A DNA stretch of 33,717 bases, taken from an uncultured Christensenella sp. GTDB taxonomy: Bacteria > Bacillota > Clostridia > Christensenellales > UBA3700. Of this stretch, positions 27,231 through 33,717 are shown piece after piece (within the stretch, counting starts at the first letter, position 1; each line of letters opens with the position of its first letter). Made by a program: the position numbers and the translations under genes. Below the pieces are notes generated by a model. The model made no database searches. It saw nothing but the letters and a program-made list of their open reading frames with translations, and was not told the DNA's origin. The stretch covers positions 1 to 33,717 of the forward strand of contig CAJTKI010000008.1 of NCBI GenBank assembly GCA_910576875.1, written 5' to 3'.

Positions 27231-29594
27231 TTATCGCGCCGATTCGAGCGGGCAAACCGTATACGTCTCTGCGGCGCACGCGTTCCATTCCGCCGCGTCT
27301 TCGAGCGTACGCACGTCAACCGCTTCGCCGCGACTGTCCGTCACGCGGATCGCGCGATCGGTTTGCAACCGCACGAGTGCGTCTTTGCCCGCATACACGA
27401 GCGCTTGCGTCCAGCGTCCGTCTTTCCATTGCAGATCCAGCGTATGTCCGCCGCGCACGCCCAAGCCGCGCGCGCTTCCGTCGCTCCACGCGGGCGGCAG
27501 AGACGGCAACAATCGGATCGCCCCCGCATGGCTTTGCACGAGCATTTCGCTTACGCCCGCCGTGTATCCGAAATTCCCGTCGATCTGGAACGGCGGATGC
27601 TTATCCCACAGATTTTGATAGATACAGCGTCCCAGCAACTGCCCGATCAGTCGATACGCGCGCGCGCCGTCGCCCAGCCGCGCCCACAGACACAGCCGCA
27701 ACGCCGTCGCCCAGCCCGTCGATTTGTCTCCGCGATCTTCGAGCGATACGCGCGCCGCCTGCATCCATTGCGGATTCCGACCGTCTACGAGCGCGCACGG
27801 GTACAGCCCCATCAGATGCGACAGATGCCGATGCCGCCGCTCCCCGATCTGTCCGAGCGCCGTCTCATGATACCATTCGACCATTTGTCCGTCGCGACCG
27901 ATCGCGATCGGATCGAGTTTGTCCAACGTGATTTTCCACTGTTCGACGTCTTTTTCGTCCACGCCCAACGCCTGCGCCGCGTCGATCGCGTCCGCGTACA
28001 ATTGCCACAAAAAGACCTGCTCGTACACGTTGCCGCGCGTGATCGGTCCGTGTTCGGGCGAATAGCACGGCGACGTCACCCATCTCTCGCCCGTGCGATC
28101 CAACAACGCGTCGTACGTCAGAGTCGCTTCTTTGAGCAACGGATACAGTCGGCGCAGCGTCTCTTCGTCCCGCCCGAACGCGTAGACTTCGTATGCGTTG
28201 TGCAAGATCCACGCCGCGGCGGCGGTGCACCAGCCCCAGCGGAATTCCCAGCCGGGACACGTCCAACCGAACGGCGTATTTTGCGTATGATACAGATATC
28301 CGTGCGCGCCCTTGCCGTCGCCGATGCCGCAGTACGTCGCCGCGGTCACTCTACCCGGTTCGCGCAGCGCTTCCAGATATCGCAACAGCGGTTGCGCGCA
28401 ATCGTTCAGTCCCGTCAACGGCGCAAGCCAATAATTCATCTGCAAATTGATGTTCAGATGATAGTCGCTCGACCATGCGGGCGCGTCCGTGCAGTTCCAG
28501 ATGCCCTGCAAGTTGTTGGGCAGACAGTCGCCCGCGCGCGACGACGCGATCATCAGATATCTGCCGTAGCAAAACAGCAATTGTTCCAGCCAGCGACGCG
28601 CGTTCGCATCCGCTTTTTTGTATTTCGCGAGCAGCCGGTCGGTCGGCATGTTCGGTTCGCTCGCTTGCAGATCGAGCCGCATCGTATCGTACAATGCGCG
28701 ATAATCTTGCTCATGCCGCTCCCGCAACGTCTGCATATCCGTCCGCGCCGCCGCGTCCGCCGCTTGCGCGACCGCCGCGCATAGTTGCTCCGCGCTTTGT
28801 CCGCTTCGATAGTGCGGATATACGTCGAGATAGTCCGTCGCATACGCTGCGACCCACACGATCCGCGTCGCGCCGACGATGCGCCAGCCGTCCCCGACGA
28901 CGCTTACTTGCCCGTCCGTCTCCAACCGCGCCGCCATTGCATACCGCAATCCGTTGTCGTCCAACTCCCCGCACGCATCCACGCCGCGCACCGTCCATTG
29001 CGCATGCTGCGTCGCGCGGACTTTGCGCGTCCACGTCAATTCCCAGTCCGACGGCGCTTGCGACGTCTGTTCCAACACCGCCACCCGATCGGGATGCGAT
29101 ACAAACGCCCGTCTCCGATACGTCCCGTCTTTCTGCGTCCATTCGCACGACGCTTGCGCAGTGTCCAGATCGAGTTGCGCGCGATATGCGCCGTATTTTT
29201 GTTTGCTTGTTTTCAGCGTCCACACGCCCGCGCACTGATAACTTCCGTAGCCGTCCGTATCCCCGATCAGCCCCGCGCACAACGCGTCCGCGTTTTCGCC
29301 CCGCGCCAACGCCGCCCGCGCCTGTTCGAATCGCGTCCGCATCGACATTCCGTCGCCGTCGCATTCCAGATTGCCGCCCCGATAGTTCGGACGCGCGGGC
29401 GACGGTCCGCCCGTCCACAGCGTCTTTTCGTTCAGCACGATCTTTTCTTCGTGCGGTTCTCCCGTCAGCGTCACGCCGAGCATGCCGTTACCCAACGGCA
29501 ACGCCTGCTGCTGCCAACGGTTTTGTTCCCGATTCAGTCGCACTGCGCGCCGTACCCGCCGCTTGGACGCCGCCCGATCGTACCAAATTCTCAT
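27231..29594 (-). CDS. GH95 alpha-L-fucosidase (inverting)
   Basis: 787 residues, the full GH95 length without signal peptide or extra modules, so probably intracellular. Signatures: LPLGNGMLG and EKTLWTGGP at the N-terminal beta-domain; SSDYHLNINLQMNYW near residues 376-387, which holds the two catalytic Asn of the family; SPEHGPIT near 510; and QIDGNFGYTAG near 670 with the Asp. GH95 enzymes mainly cut Fuc-alpha-1,2-Gal ends of mucin and milk glycans; a few cut alpha-L-galactose. AAAGGAG lies six bases upstream of the chosen Met. First gene of the long minus-strand cluster. Confidence 0.9.
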   Translation of the reverse strand: MRIWYDRAASKRRVRRAVRLNREQNRWQQQALPLGNGMLGVTLTGEPHEEKIVLNEKTLWTGGPSPARPNYRGGNLECDGDGMSMRTRFEQARAALARGENADALCAGLIGDTDGYGSYQCAGVWTLKTSKQKYGAYRAQLDLDTAQASCEWTQKDGTYRRRAFVSHPDRVAVLEQTSQAPSDWELTWTRKVRATQHAQWTVRGVDACGELDDNGLRYAMAARLETDGQVSVVGDGWRIVGATRIVWVAAYATDYLDVYPHYRSGQSAEQLCAAVAQAADAAARTDMQTLRERHEQDYRALYDTMRLDLQASEPNMPTDRLLAKYKKADANARRWLEQLLFCYGRYLMIASSRAGDCLPNNLQGIWNCTDAPAWSSDYHLNINLQMNYWLAPLTGLNDCAQPLLRYLEALREPGRVTAATYCGIGDGKGAHGYLYHTQNTPFGWTCPGWEFRWGWCTAAAAWILHNAYEVYAFGRDEETLRRLYPLLKEATLTYDALLDRTGERWVTSPCYSPEHGPITRGNVYEQVFLWQLYADAIDAAQALGVDEKDVEQWKITLDKLDPIAIGRDGQMVEWYHETALGQIGERRHRHLSHLMGLYPCALVDGRNPQWMQAARVSLEDRGDKSTGWATALRLCLWARLGDGARAYRLIGQLLGRCIYQNLWDKHPPFQIDGNFGYTAGVSEMLVQSHAGAIRLLPSLPPAWSDGSARGLGVRGGHTLDLQWKDGRWTQALVYAGKDALVRLQTDRAIRVTDSRGEAVDVRTLEDAAEWNACAAETYTVCPLESAR

Positions 29595-30887
29595 ATTTCT
29601 CTCCTTTTCGCTTTGCGCGTTCGTCGTTGTGCTTGCGCTGCCGTTTGTTTTTATTTTTTTGGCGGTCAAGCCGCTTCTTTTTCATAACGTATTGCGTCTT
29701 TGCAATGTACTGCCGTTTACGAGGTTCGATCCCGAGTCGCGCATGCTCTATCCCGCACGCGTCTCTGTTCCGTTTGCCGCAACGCTCTTACGACGATTGC
29801 TTTGCGCCGACAATATCGGGAATGCGTTCGCAACTTTCACATCCTGTCCGATCTTCCCCCGACTCTCAATACCGCTCGTCCCGTTCACCCGCATCCCGTT
29901 TCGCTTACGATCTCCGCATATACGACTGTTTTTGCCATGCGTGCTATGCCCCTTTTTCACGCTCGCAACCAACGCATGTGTCCTGCGGACAATCGTAGAA
30001 AAGTGCATATTTCTGCTATCTACGCATACCCGTTTTCATGATCGATTGCAATGCCTTTCCGATTTCGATCCTATGCCTTTGCAACTTCTGCTTGCAGCCG
30101 GCGCATTCCCTTTCGTCGTCTGCAAAATTTGCGATGGATTCGTTGCGCGTCGACCAATCGTTTCGCCCGTCATCGATTTGCATTCGACGATATTTGCGTG
30201 CATCGTCGCATTCGCATCGACAACCGATTGCGCGGATTTCGCAATCCTTTACTCCCCCGATCCGCCCCAACGTTGCGCCGTCTGCCGCCGATTTCAACGC
30301 ATCGGATTCACGATTATCTTCTCTTGTTTCGTAAGGCAGTTGTTCGTCTCTTCTATCTTACACGGCTTGTCAAGCGTTTGGATTTGCTTGATTTTCAGTA
30401 TACCATATCCGCACCCGACGCGCAAGTTACAATTGTCCGTCTTTTATTTCCCTTTTTTGCACATCTCCGATCGCAACGACGCGATTTTTCTTTGTCATGT
30501 CGTTTGCGCCGTTTGATTGATCGACGCTTACACAATGTCATTCGTTTCTTTTCTTACCAACGCGCCCTTTTCGTTTCATGCATCCCTGATCGCAAATAAT
30601 AATCCAATACTTTTTTATTGTTTCGGTTACGACGCTTACACGCTTATTCTCATACTTTCTTGCGAATATGTTTTCTTCGTTTTGCGTATCTTCTGTCACA
30701 ATCTATGCCATTCAAGACTTTTTCTTTGCTAACCGTAACTCTGTTTCATTTTCGCCGCTATGCCATGTTATTTGCATTTTCTTATAAACAATCTCTCGTC
30801 GTTTCGCATATCTCCGACCACACGGAATACTTTGTAGACTTATTTTGCGTCGACCGATCCGACCTGTTACGCGCGACGATCCCAAAT
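29595..30887. other. 1.3-kb gap, no supportable gene, strand-skewed composition
   Basis: Open frames occur on both strands but none has a good ribosome binding site, codon pattern or recognisable protein. The plus strand is rich in C and T throughout, becoming more AT-rich to the right. The first part must contain the GH95 promoter, which I cannot pinpoint. The rest may be eroded genes. Confidence 0.5.
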
Positions 30888-30912
30888 AAAAAAACGACCG
30901 TTTCCGATCGTT
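30888..30912 (-). terminator. intrinsic terminator for the GNAT gene
   Basis: On the minus strand ACGATC, a GGAAAC loop and GGTCGT (one G-U pair) are followed by T7. It is about 100 bases after the acetyltransferase stop. Confidence 0.85.
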
Positions 30913-31011
30913 CCAAATATTTCGATTTTGCATCGTTTTTTCACGCTTTTTTACGGCATTTTACAAGCTGCGATTTGCATTTCAACCTAACCGATTACCG
31001 GTTTCACTTAT

Positions 31012-31557
31012 TTATTTTTGGGTATTTCCTTCGCGACGGCATTCCATTTCGATACAATTCCATCGCTCGCCCAAGCATTCATAGCTTTCCCGCTCGCTTC
31101 GCTCCGCCGGCGTAAAGCCGTTCGCGCAATAACACCGCATTGCTGCCGCATTATTTTCAAATACGCCCAACGTAATCTTTTCCACCCGCAAAAACTCAAA
31201 TGCGTACCTTTTTGCCAGCTCCAACAATTTAGATCCGTATCCCATACCGCGCTTGCGATCGTCCACGATCACAAATCCGAGCCGAATCTCGCTCCGATCG
31301 TCCGCGTGCGGATAACGCATCGTAAAGTGTCCCACCACGCCCGTATCGTCGAACGCCGTCATCGCCCAAACCCGATCGCTATCGCGATCCCGCTCATAAT
31401 ATGCCTGCATATCTTCCGCCGAAATCGGATATCGCGCATATCGATCTGCGCTCCATTGCCGAAACGCATATTCATCTTTGCACCACTGCACGATCGCATG
31501 CGCGTCGCACGCTTTGTACGGACGCAATCGCAACCCTTGACTTGAATTGTTTCCCAT
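31012..31557 (-). CDS. GNAT-family N-acetyltransferase
   Basis: 181 residues, Acetyltransf_3-like. LRLRPYKACDAHAIVQWCKD opens the fold. GHFTMRYP and LGFVIVDDRKRGMGYGSKLL (acetyl-CoA pyrophosphate site, R-x-x-G-x-G) near 94-113 and NNAAAMRCYCANGF near 136-149 are the core motifs. The acceptor could be a ribosomal N-terminus or a small amine; unknown. No ribosome binding site is present: the predicted transcription start coincides with the ATG. The base composition is less GC-rich than the core genes. Confidence 0.88.
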   Translation of the reverse strand: MGNNSSQGLRLRPYKACDAHAIVQWCKDEYAFRQWSADRYARYPISAEDMQAYYERDRDSDRVWAMTAFDDTGVVGHFTMRYPHADDRSEIRLGFVIVDDRKRGMGYGSKLLELAKRYAFEFLRVEKITLGVFENNAAAMRCYCANGFTPAERSERESYECLGERWNCIEMECRREGNTQK

Positions 31558-31563
31558 GGTTTT

Positions 31564-31595
31564 ATGATATCATAATTGTTTACGCCTGTAAACAA
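31564..31595 (-). promoter_or_regulatory. promoter of the GNAT gene with overlapping dyad
   Basis: On the minus strand TTTACA (31587-31592), a 17-bp spacer and TATCAT (31564-31569). The start would fall at about 31557, the first base of the ATG. A perfect 8-bp inverted repeat, TTGTTTAC / GTAAACAA with a 4-base centre (31576-31595), covers the -35 box and could be a repressor operator. Confidence 0.65.
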
Positions 31596-31629
31596 CCCCG
31601 CCCGCAGATCCGCAAATGTTTTCAATATC

Positions 31630-31928
31630 CGCCGATTGCGATTTCATTTGTGAGAATATCCTGCAATGCATCTTCGCATAATTATTCCCAAAATACACTT
31701 GAACTTCCATTCCGAATTACACAAATATCAAACTCTCCCGTAAGGCATAAACCGTCGGCACCAAATTGCATGCCATTTCAACTTGCACATACGTCAAACG
31801 CAGTAAATATTGAAAGTAATATTAAAGAGGTTTTGGTATCTATTTCAATTTGCACAAACATCAAACGTACGGATGTTTCGATTTTATCAAAGGTTTATTT
31901 GCTATCCATTTTGAATCCAACCGCAAAC
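31630..31928. CRISPR. decayed CRISPR repeats, block 1
   Basis: Degenerate copies of the 36-bp repeat lie at 31698-31733, 31764-31799, 31831-31866 and 31897-31928 (3' half damaged), with a very weak copy at 31630-31665. Spacers at 31734-31763, 31800-31830 and 31867-31896 are 30, 31 and 30 bp. The 31831 copy keeps about 31 of 36 positions; others about 25-28. Regular spacing with mutated repeats is the sign of an old leader-distal end. Confidence 0.85.
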
Positions 31929-31965
31929 CAAGCGTTTGCAATATACATATCCGCTCCTTTATCCT

Positions 31966-31994
31966 TTGATAAGCGCTTTACTATTAGATATACT
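31966..31994 (+). promoter_or_regulatory. promoter of RNA A
   Basis: TTGATA (31966-31971), a 17-bp spacer and TATACT (31989-31994). It lies directly after the last repeat of block 1. Confidence 0.65.
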
Positions 31995-32000
31995 CATATT

Positions 32001-32056
32001 GCTCTCATAAGAGCAAAAGAACAGCTACTGTTTTCCCTTTTGTTTATGTTTTTTCG
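32001..32056 (+). ncRNA. putative short RNA A
   Basis: Six bases after TATACT the transcript would begin with a perfect hairpin GCTCT-CATA-AGAGC (32001-32014), then AACAG-CTA-CTGTT (32020-32032) leading into TTTTCCCTTTTG and later TTTTTT (32049-32054). The tail of small hairpins resembles a tracrRNA 3' part, but I see no anti-repeat complementary to the CRISPR repeat. No family recognised. Confidence 0.4.
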
Positions 32057-32090
32057 AACTCTTAACTTTTTTAATTTTCCACTTGTTTTA

Positions 32091-32120
32091 TTGACAATCT
32101 ACTTGCTAAGTTGATATACT
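32091..32120 (+). promoter_or_regulatory. strong promoter of RNA B
   Basis: TTGACA (32091-32096), an 18-bp spacer and TATACT (32115-32120). Bases 32109-32116, spanning the left edge of the -10 box, are identical to the first 8 bases of the spacer at 32265. Confidence 0.75.
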
Positions 32121-32126
32121 TTATTT

Positions 32127-32218
32127 AAGAAAGTGTTTGGCTCGGTGTTTACGGTTTTCGTTTTCGTCCTAGTAGCCCCCACGGAAAGAGGCTTTTAGCT
32201 CGTGGCACTTTCTTTTTT
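32127..32218 (+). ncRNA. structured RNA B inside the decayed array
   Basis: A transcript starting six bases after TATACT opens with AAGAAAGTG (32127-32135), which pairs perfectly over 9 bp with CACTTTCTT (32206-32214). This closes the whole RNA just before TTTTTT (32213-32218), so the outer helix doubles as terminator. Inside, GGCT (32139-32142) can pair with AGCC (32174-32177), and CCACGG (32179-32184) with TCGTGG (32200-32205) around an AAAG/CTTT mini-hairpin. About 92 nt. A GTG-started 22-codon frame (FGSVFTVFVFVLVAPTERGF after the start) also exists, but without a good ribosome binding site. Not a family I know. Confidence 0.6.
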
Positions 32219-32228
32219 GATGCTTTTC

Positions 32229-32395
32229 GTTTGATATTCATTTCAATTTGCGCAAGCATCAAACAGTTGATAATTTCACTGTTTCCAACTTAGAGTTTGA
32301 CATCTATTTCAGAGTACATAAGCATCAAACTTGTAAAACAGGCGAAACGACTGATGCAAAGTTGGTATCCATTTCAAACTGCAAATACTGCAAAC
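32229..32395. CRISPR. decayed CRISPR repeats, block 2
   Basis: Copies at 32229-32264 (about 31 of 36 positions kept), 32295-32330 and 32360-32395, with spacers of 30 bp (32265-32294) and 29 bp (32331-32359). It starts 10 bases after the U-run of RNA B and ends about 40 bases before the promoter of RNA C. It is on nearly the same 66-bp register as block 1 (332 bases from 31897 to 32229, close to five units). Confidence 0.85.
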
Positions 32396-32434
32396 CAATC
32401 ATCTGAAATGCTTGGATTTCAGTCCTTTTATCGC

Positions 32435-32464
32435 TTGACATGTCACCGGCATCTCGATTATACT
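32435..32464 (+). promoter_or_regulatory. strong promoter of RNA C
   Basis: TTGACA (32435-32440), an 18-bp spacer and TATACT (32459-32464): the same hexamers and spacing as the RNA B promoter. Confidence 0.75.
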
Positions 32465-32470
32465 TCAAAT

Positions 32471-32548
32471 AGAAAGGATCTGTGTCGGCAGTTGCCAGAC
32501 GCGTAGCTATGTACGAATTAAGTTTCGGGTCGCTGTCCTTTCTTTTTT
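32471..32548 (+). ncRNA. structured RNA C inside the decayed array
   Basis: Same plan as RNA B. Six bases after TATACT, AGAAAGGA (32471-32478) pairs perfectly with TCCTTTCT (32536-32543), followed by TTTTTT (32543-32548). Inside are a strong hairpin (32482-32489 with 32494-32502, one bulged A, AGTT loop), then CGTA/TACG (32502-32515) and CGAA/TTCG (32514-32527) as alternative small stems. About 78 nt. A 26-codon GTG frame (32482-32562, SAVARRVAMYELSFG...) has AAAGGA shortly before it, so a tiny peptide is an alternative product. Confidence 0.6.
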
Positions 32549-32827
32549 ATTTTTCTTTTTGATGATCATTTGATGTTCGATTTATTATTTAGGTAAAATT
32601 CAATTTTTGATTCTTGCCCTCTCTGAACGTTCACCGATCCGTTTTGTTTGAAGTTGGACGCATATATGCAGTCTTTCTGTCGGTCGGATTCGAGTTCCGC
32701 ACCAAAGAATTAGTTTTATTTACACGTATACTGGACGTAGATGTATATAATTACGATCAATTGACAAAAGTTCCTGCATTTAACGAGAATGTATATCGAA
32801 TACTCATTTCCTTGTTAATGATTCCTT
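32549..32827. other. AT-rich stretch without clear feature
   Basis: No convincing repeat or gene. GATCCGTTT at 32636-32644 falls where the repeat lattice predicts a copy, but this is too little to call. GTTTGAAG at 32646-32653 matches the reverse complement of the repeat end and could be a relic or chance. A 97-codon open frame covers part of it without a ribosome binding site. Confidence 0.4.
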
Positions 32828-33064
32828 TTTCGAAATCTATTTGGATTTTTGTTGGTGATATATTTGGTTTTTATTGGGCATTCCTAACAAATTTCAAAAG
32901 TATCTAACTCAAATCGAAACCGCACCTGCGTTCGATCTCTCTACCCGCGCACACCGCGTTTGTTATCAAAACGAAATTGTAGAGTAAGTACGCTTGTCAT
33001 GTCAACTCGCTAATATCTGGACGTAAAAAAACGATCAAACACGTGCTCTTTTAATTCAAATTTC

Positions 33065-33093
33065 TTGACTTCCAGTTTGTATAAACGTATGTT
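33065..33093 (+). promoter_or_regulatory. promoter of RNA D
   Basis: TTGACT (33065-33070), a 17-bp spacer and TATGTT (33088-33093). Weaker than the promoters of B and C but in the same orientation. Confidence 0.45.
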
Positions 33094-33099
33094 GTATTT

Positions 33100-33181
33100 T
33101 GACAACATGGTTTTCATGGATCGGAAATCAATATTTGGGGAGAATCTTTTCAGATTCGCAACTGAGCGGCGCTACTTTTTT
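33100..33181 (+). ncRNA. putative RNA D
   Basis: Downstream of TATGTT plus six bases come CATG-GTTTT-CATG (33106-33118), a perfect 6-bp hairpin GAATCT-TTTC-AGATTC (33142-33157), a small AGC-GGC-GCT stem (33165-33173) and T6. The layout of a hairpin, a short stem and a U-run again recalls a tracrRNA tail, but no anti-repeat is evident. Low certainty. Confidence 0.35.
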
Positions 33182-33347
33182 CTTATCTTTTTTGTACTTC
33201 CAAAAACCGAAAAACTACGAAGAAGATTGCCATTAATTTCAAATTTTATAATATCCAACGGAATCGCTATCAGATACTTAAATTCCATATTGCCGAATTC
33301 CATAACTATACATTTGCACTTTTCGCAGTAAACATTTAAATGTACAA

Positions 33348-33717
33348 AAACTAAGATCACTTCAAATTATAAAAGTATCCAACATGACTCAAATCGGGCA
33401 TAATATTCGTGATTTGTATCCATTTCAAATTACACAAATATCAAACATATTAGCACCCTATCAATTTAAAATGATCGGTTTGGCATCCATTTTCTATGGA
33501 TATGAATGTAAAATAATCATATCACATTCAGACTTTGAAATCAAGTTTTGTTTCCACACAAATTGCACAAGCTTCAAACGTCTAAACGGGACAGCGCTCG
33601 ATCACGCTGGTTTGGTATCCATTTCAAATTGCACAAGCTTCAAACTACCTACATAGATATGACGGAAAGCAAGCGGTTTGGTATCCATTTCAAATTGCAC
33701 AAGCTTCAAACAAAAGT
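33348..33717. CRISPR. CRISPR array, type II-like repeat, runs off the right edge
   Basis: Six repeats: 33348-33383, 33411-33446, 33478-33513, 33545-33579, 33610-33645 and 33676-33711. The last two are identical, 36 bp, starting GTTTGGTATCC and ending GCTTCAAAC; the 33545 copy keeps its 3' 21 bases exactly; earlier ones decay step by step. Spacers are 27-31 bp, the two newest 30 bp. The GTTTG...CAAAC ends and, in reverse complement, the GTTTGAAGC start and TTTGAAATGG near the end resemble type II (Cas9) repeats. Decay towards the left puts the leader to the right, outside the window; cas genes are presumably there too. Transcription of crRNA is then most likely leftwards, although some II-C arrays run the other way. 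Confidence 0.93.

Larger units (their letters stand above)
32828..33259. CRISPR. strongly eroded CRISPR units, block 3
   Basis: Weak copies sit near 32828, 32895, 32958 (begins GTTTG, keeps ATC and AAATTG, about 19 of 36) and 33224-33259 (keeps ATTTCAAATT and CAAC-like end). The distances 67, 63 and 266 (four units) match the 66-bp period of the intact part. Each copy alone would not be convincing; the spacing is the evidence. Confidence 0.45.

Noticed and set aside
29488..29685. Basic 65-residue minus-strand frame starting MKKKRLDRQKNKNKRQ
   Set aside because: Overlaps the start of the GH95 gene in another frame and lacks a ribosome binding site; the Lys-rich part is the purine-rich leader of GH95.
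29723..29733. GGTTCGATCCC, like a tRNA T-loop
   Set aside because: The flanking bases do not form a T-stem and no acceptor or anticodon stem can be built around it.
32001..32056. RNA A as the tracrRNA of the array
   Set aside because: Two small hairpins and a U-rich tail fit, but no stretch pairs with the 36-bp repeat in either orientation, which a tracrRNA requires.
32614..32907. 97-codon plus-strand frame in the AT-rich region
   Set aside because: No ribosome binding site or recognisable protein, and it overlaps positions where eroded repeats occur on the 66-bp lattice.

Overview
The window reads as chromosomal DNA of a spore-forming gut member of the Clostridia. This is an inference from spmA/spmB, the murB-PHP-whiA-dnaE-pfkA gene order, Gram-positive lipoproteins, AGGAGG-type ribosome binding sites and host-glycan genes. 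Most of it is GC-rich and densely coding. From about 29.6 kb the composition drifts towards AT, and the last 2 kb are strongly AT-rich and hold a CRISPR array running off the right edge.

Layout. 1-2.4 kb: the tail of an unknown plus-strand gene, then on the minus strand cytidine deaminase, a 70-residue protein and a Cys-rich BspA-like lipoprotein. 2.6-3.7 kb: spmA-spmB. 3.9-4.3 kb: an AT-richer scar with an orphan VbhA-like antitoxin and a gene fragment. 4.4-6.6 kb (minus): an esterase and nagA behind a perfect consensus promoter, divergent from a plus-strand operon (6.8-12.4 kb) of an abundant-looking lipoprotein, an N-acetylhexosamine 1-kinase, galE and a large membrane SDR of the CapD/WbpM type. 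12.5-14.2 kb: an Lsa-type ABC-F ribosome protection gene behind a leader with a 6-codon peptide and an intrinsic terminator. 14.6-29.6 kb (minus): GH95 fucosidase, two membrane proteins, an O-acetyltransferase, an FAD oxidoreductase, murB, a PHP phosphoesterase, whiA, dnaE, a TRAP (mtrB) homologue, ATP-type pfkA and PPi-type PFK, ending at a strong terminator. 29.6-31.0 kb: a long gap without a supportable gene. 31.0-31.6 kb: a GNAT acetyltransferase that looks leaderless.

NahK, GalE, NagA and the GH95 fucosidase together suggest use of fucosylated mucin or milk-type glycans, feeding hexosamine and galactose phosphates into the two PFKs.

31.6-33.7 kb is the most unusual part. Near-perfect 36-bp repeats with 30-bp spacers lie at the right edge. 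They decay leftwards into badly mutated repeats that still sit on a roughly 66-bp lattice. Among the decayed units are four co-oriented sigma70-type promoters. Two of them (32.1 and 32.4 kb) drive compact RNAs of about 80-90 nt with the same design: TATACT, six bases, then a closing helix that pairs directly before a U-run. The first spacer of the decayed block just after the 32.1-kb RNA begins with 8 nt identical to that RNA's -10 region. This resembles CRISPR-guarded regulatory or toxin RNA modules (CreTA-like). That reading is a hypothesis; no cas gene is inside the window.
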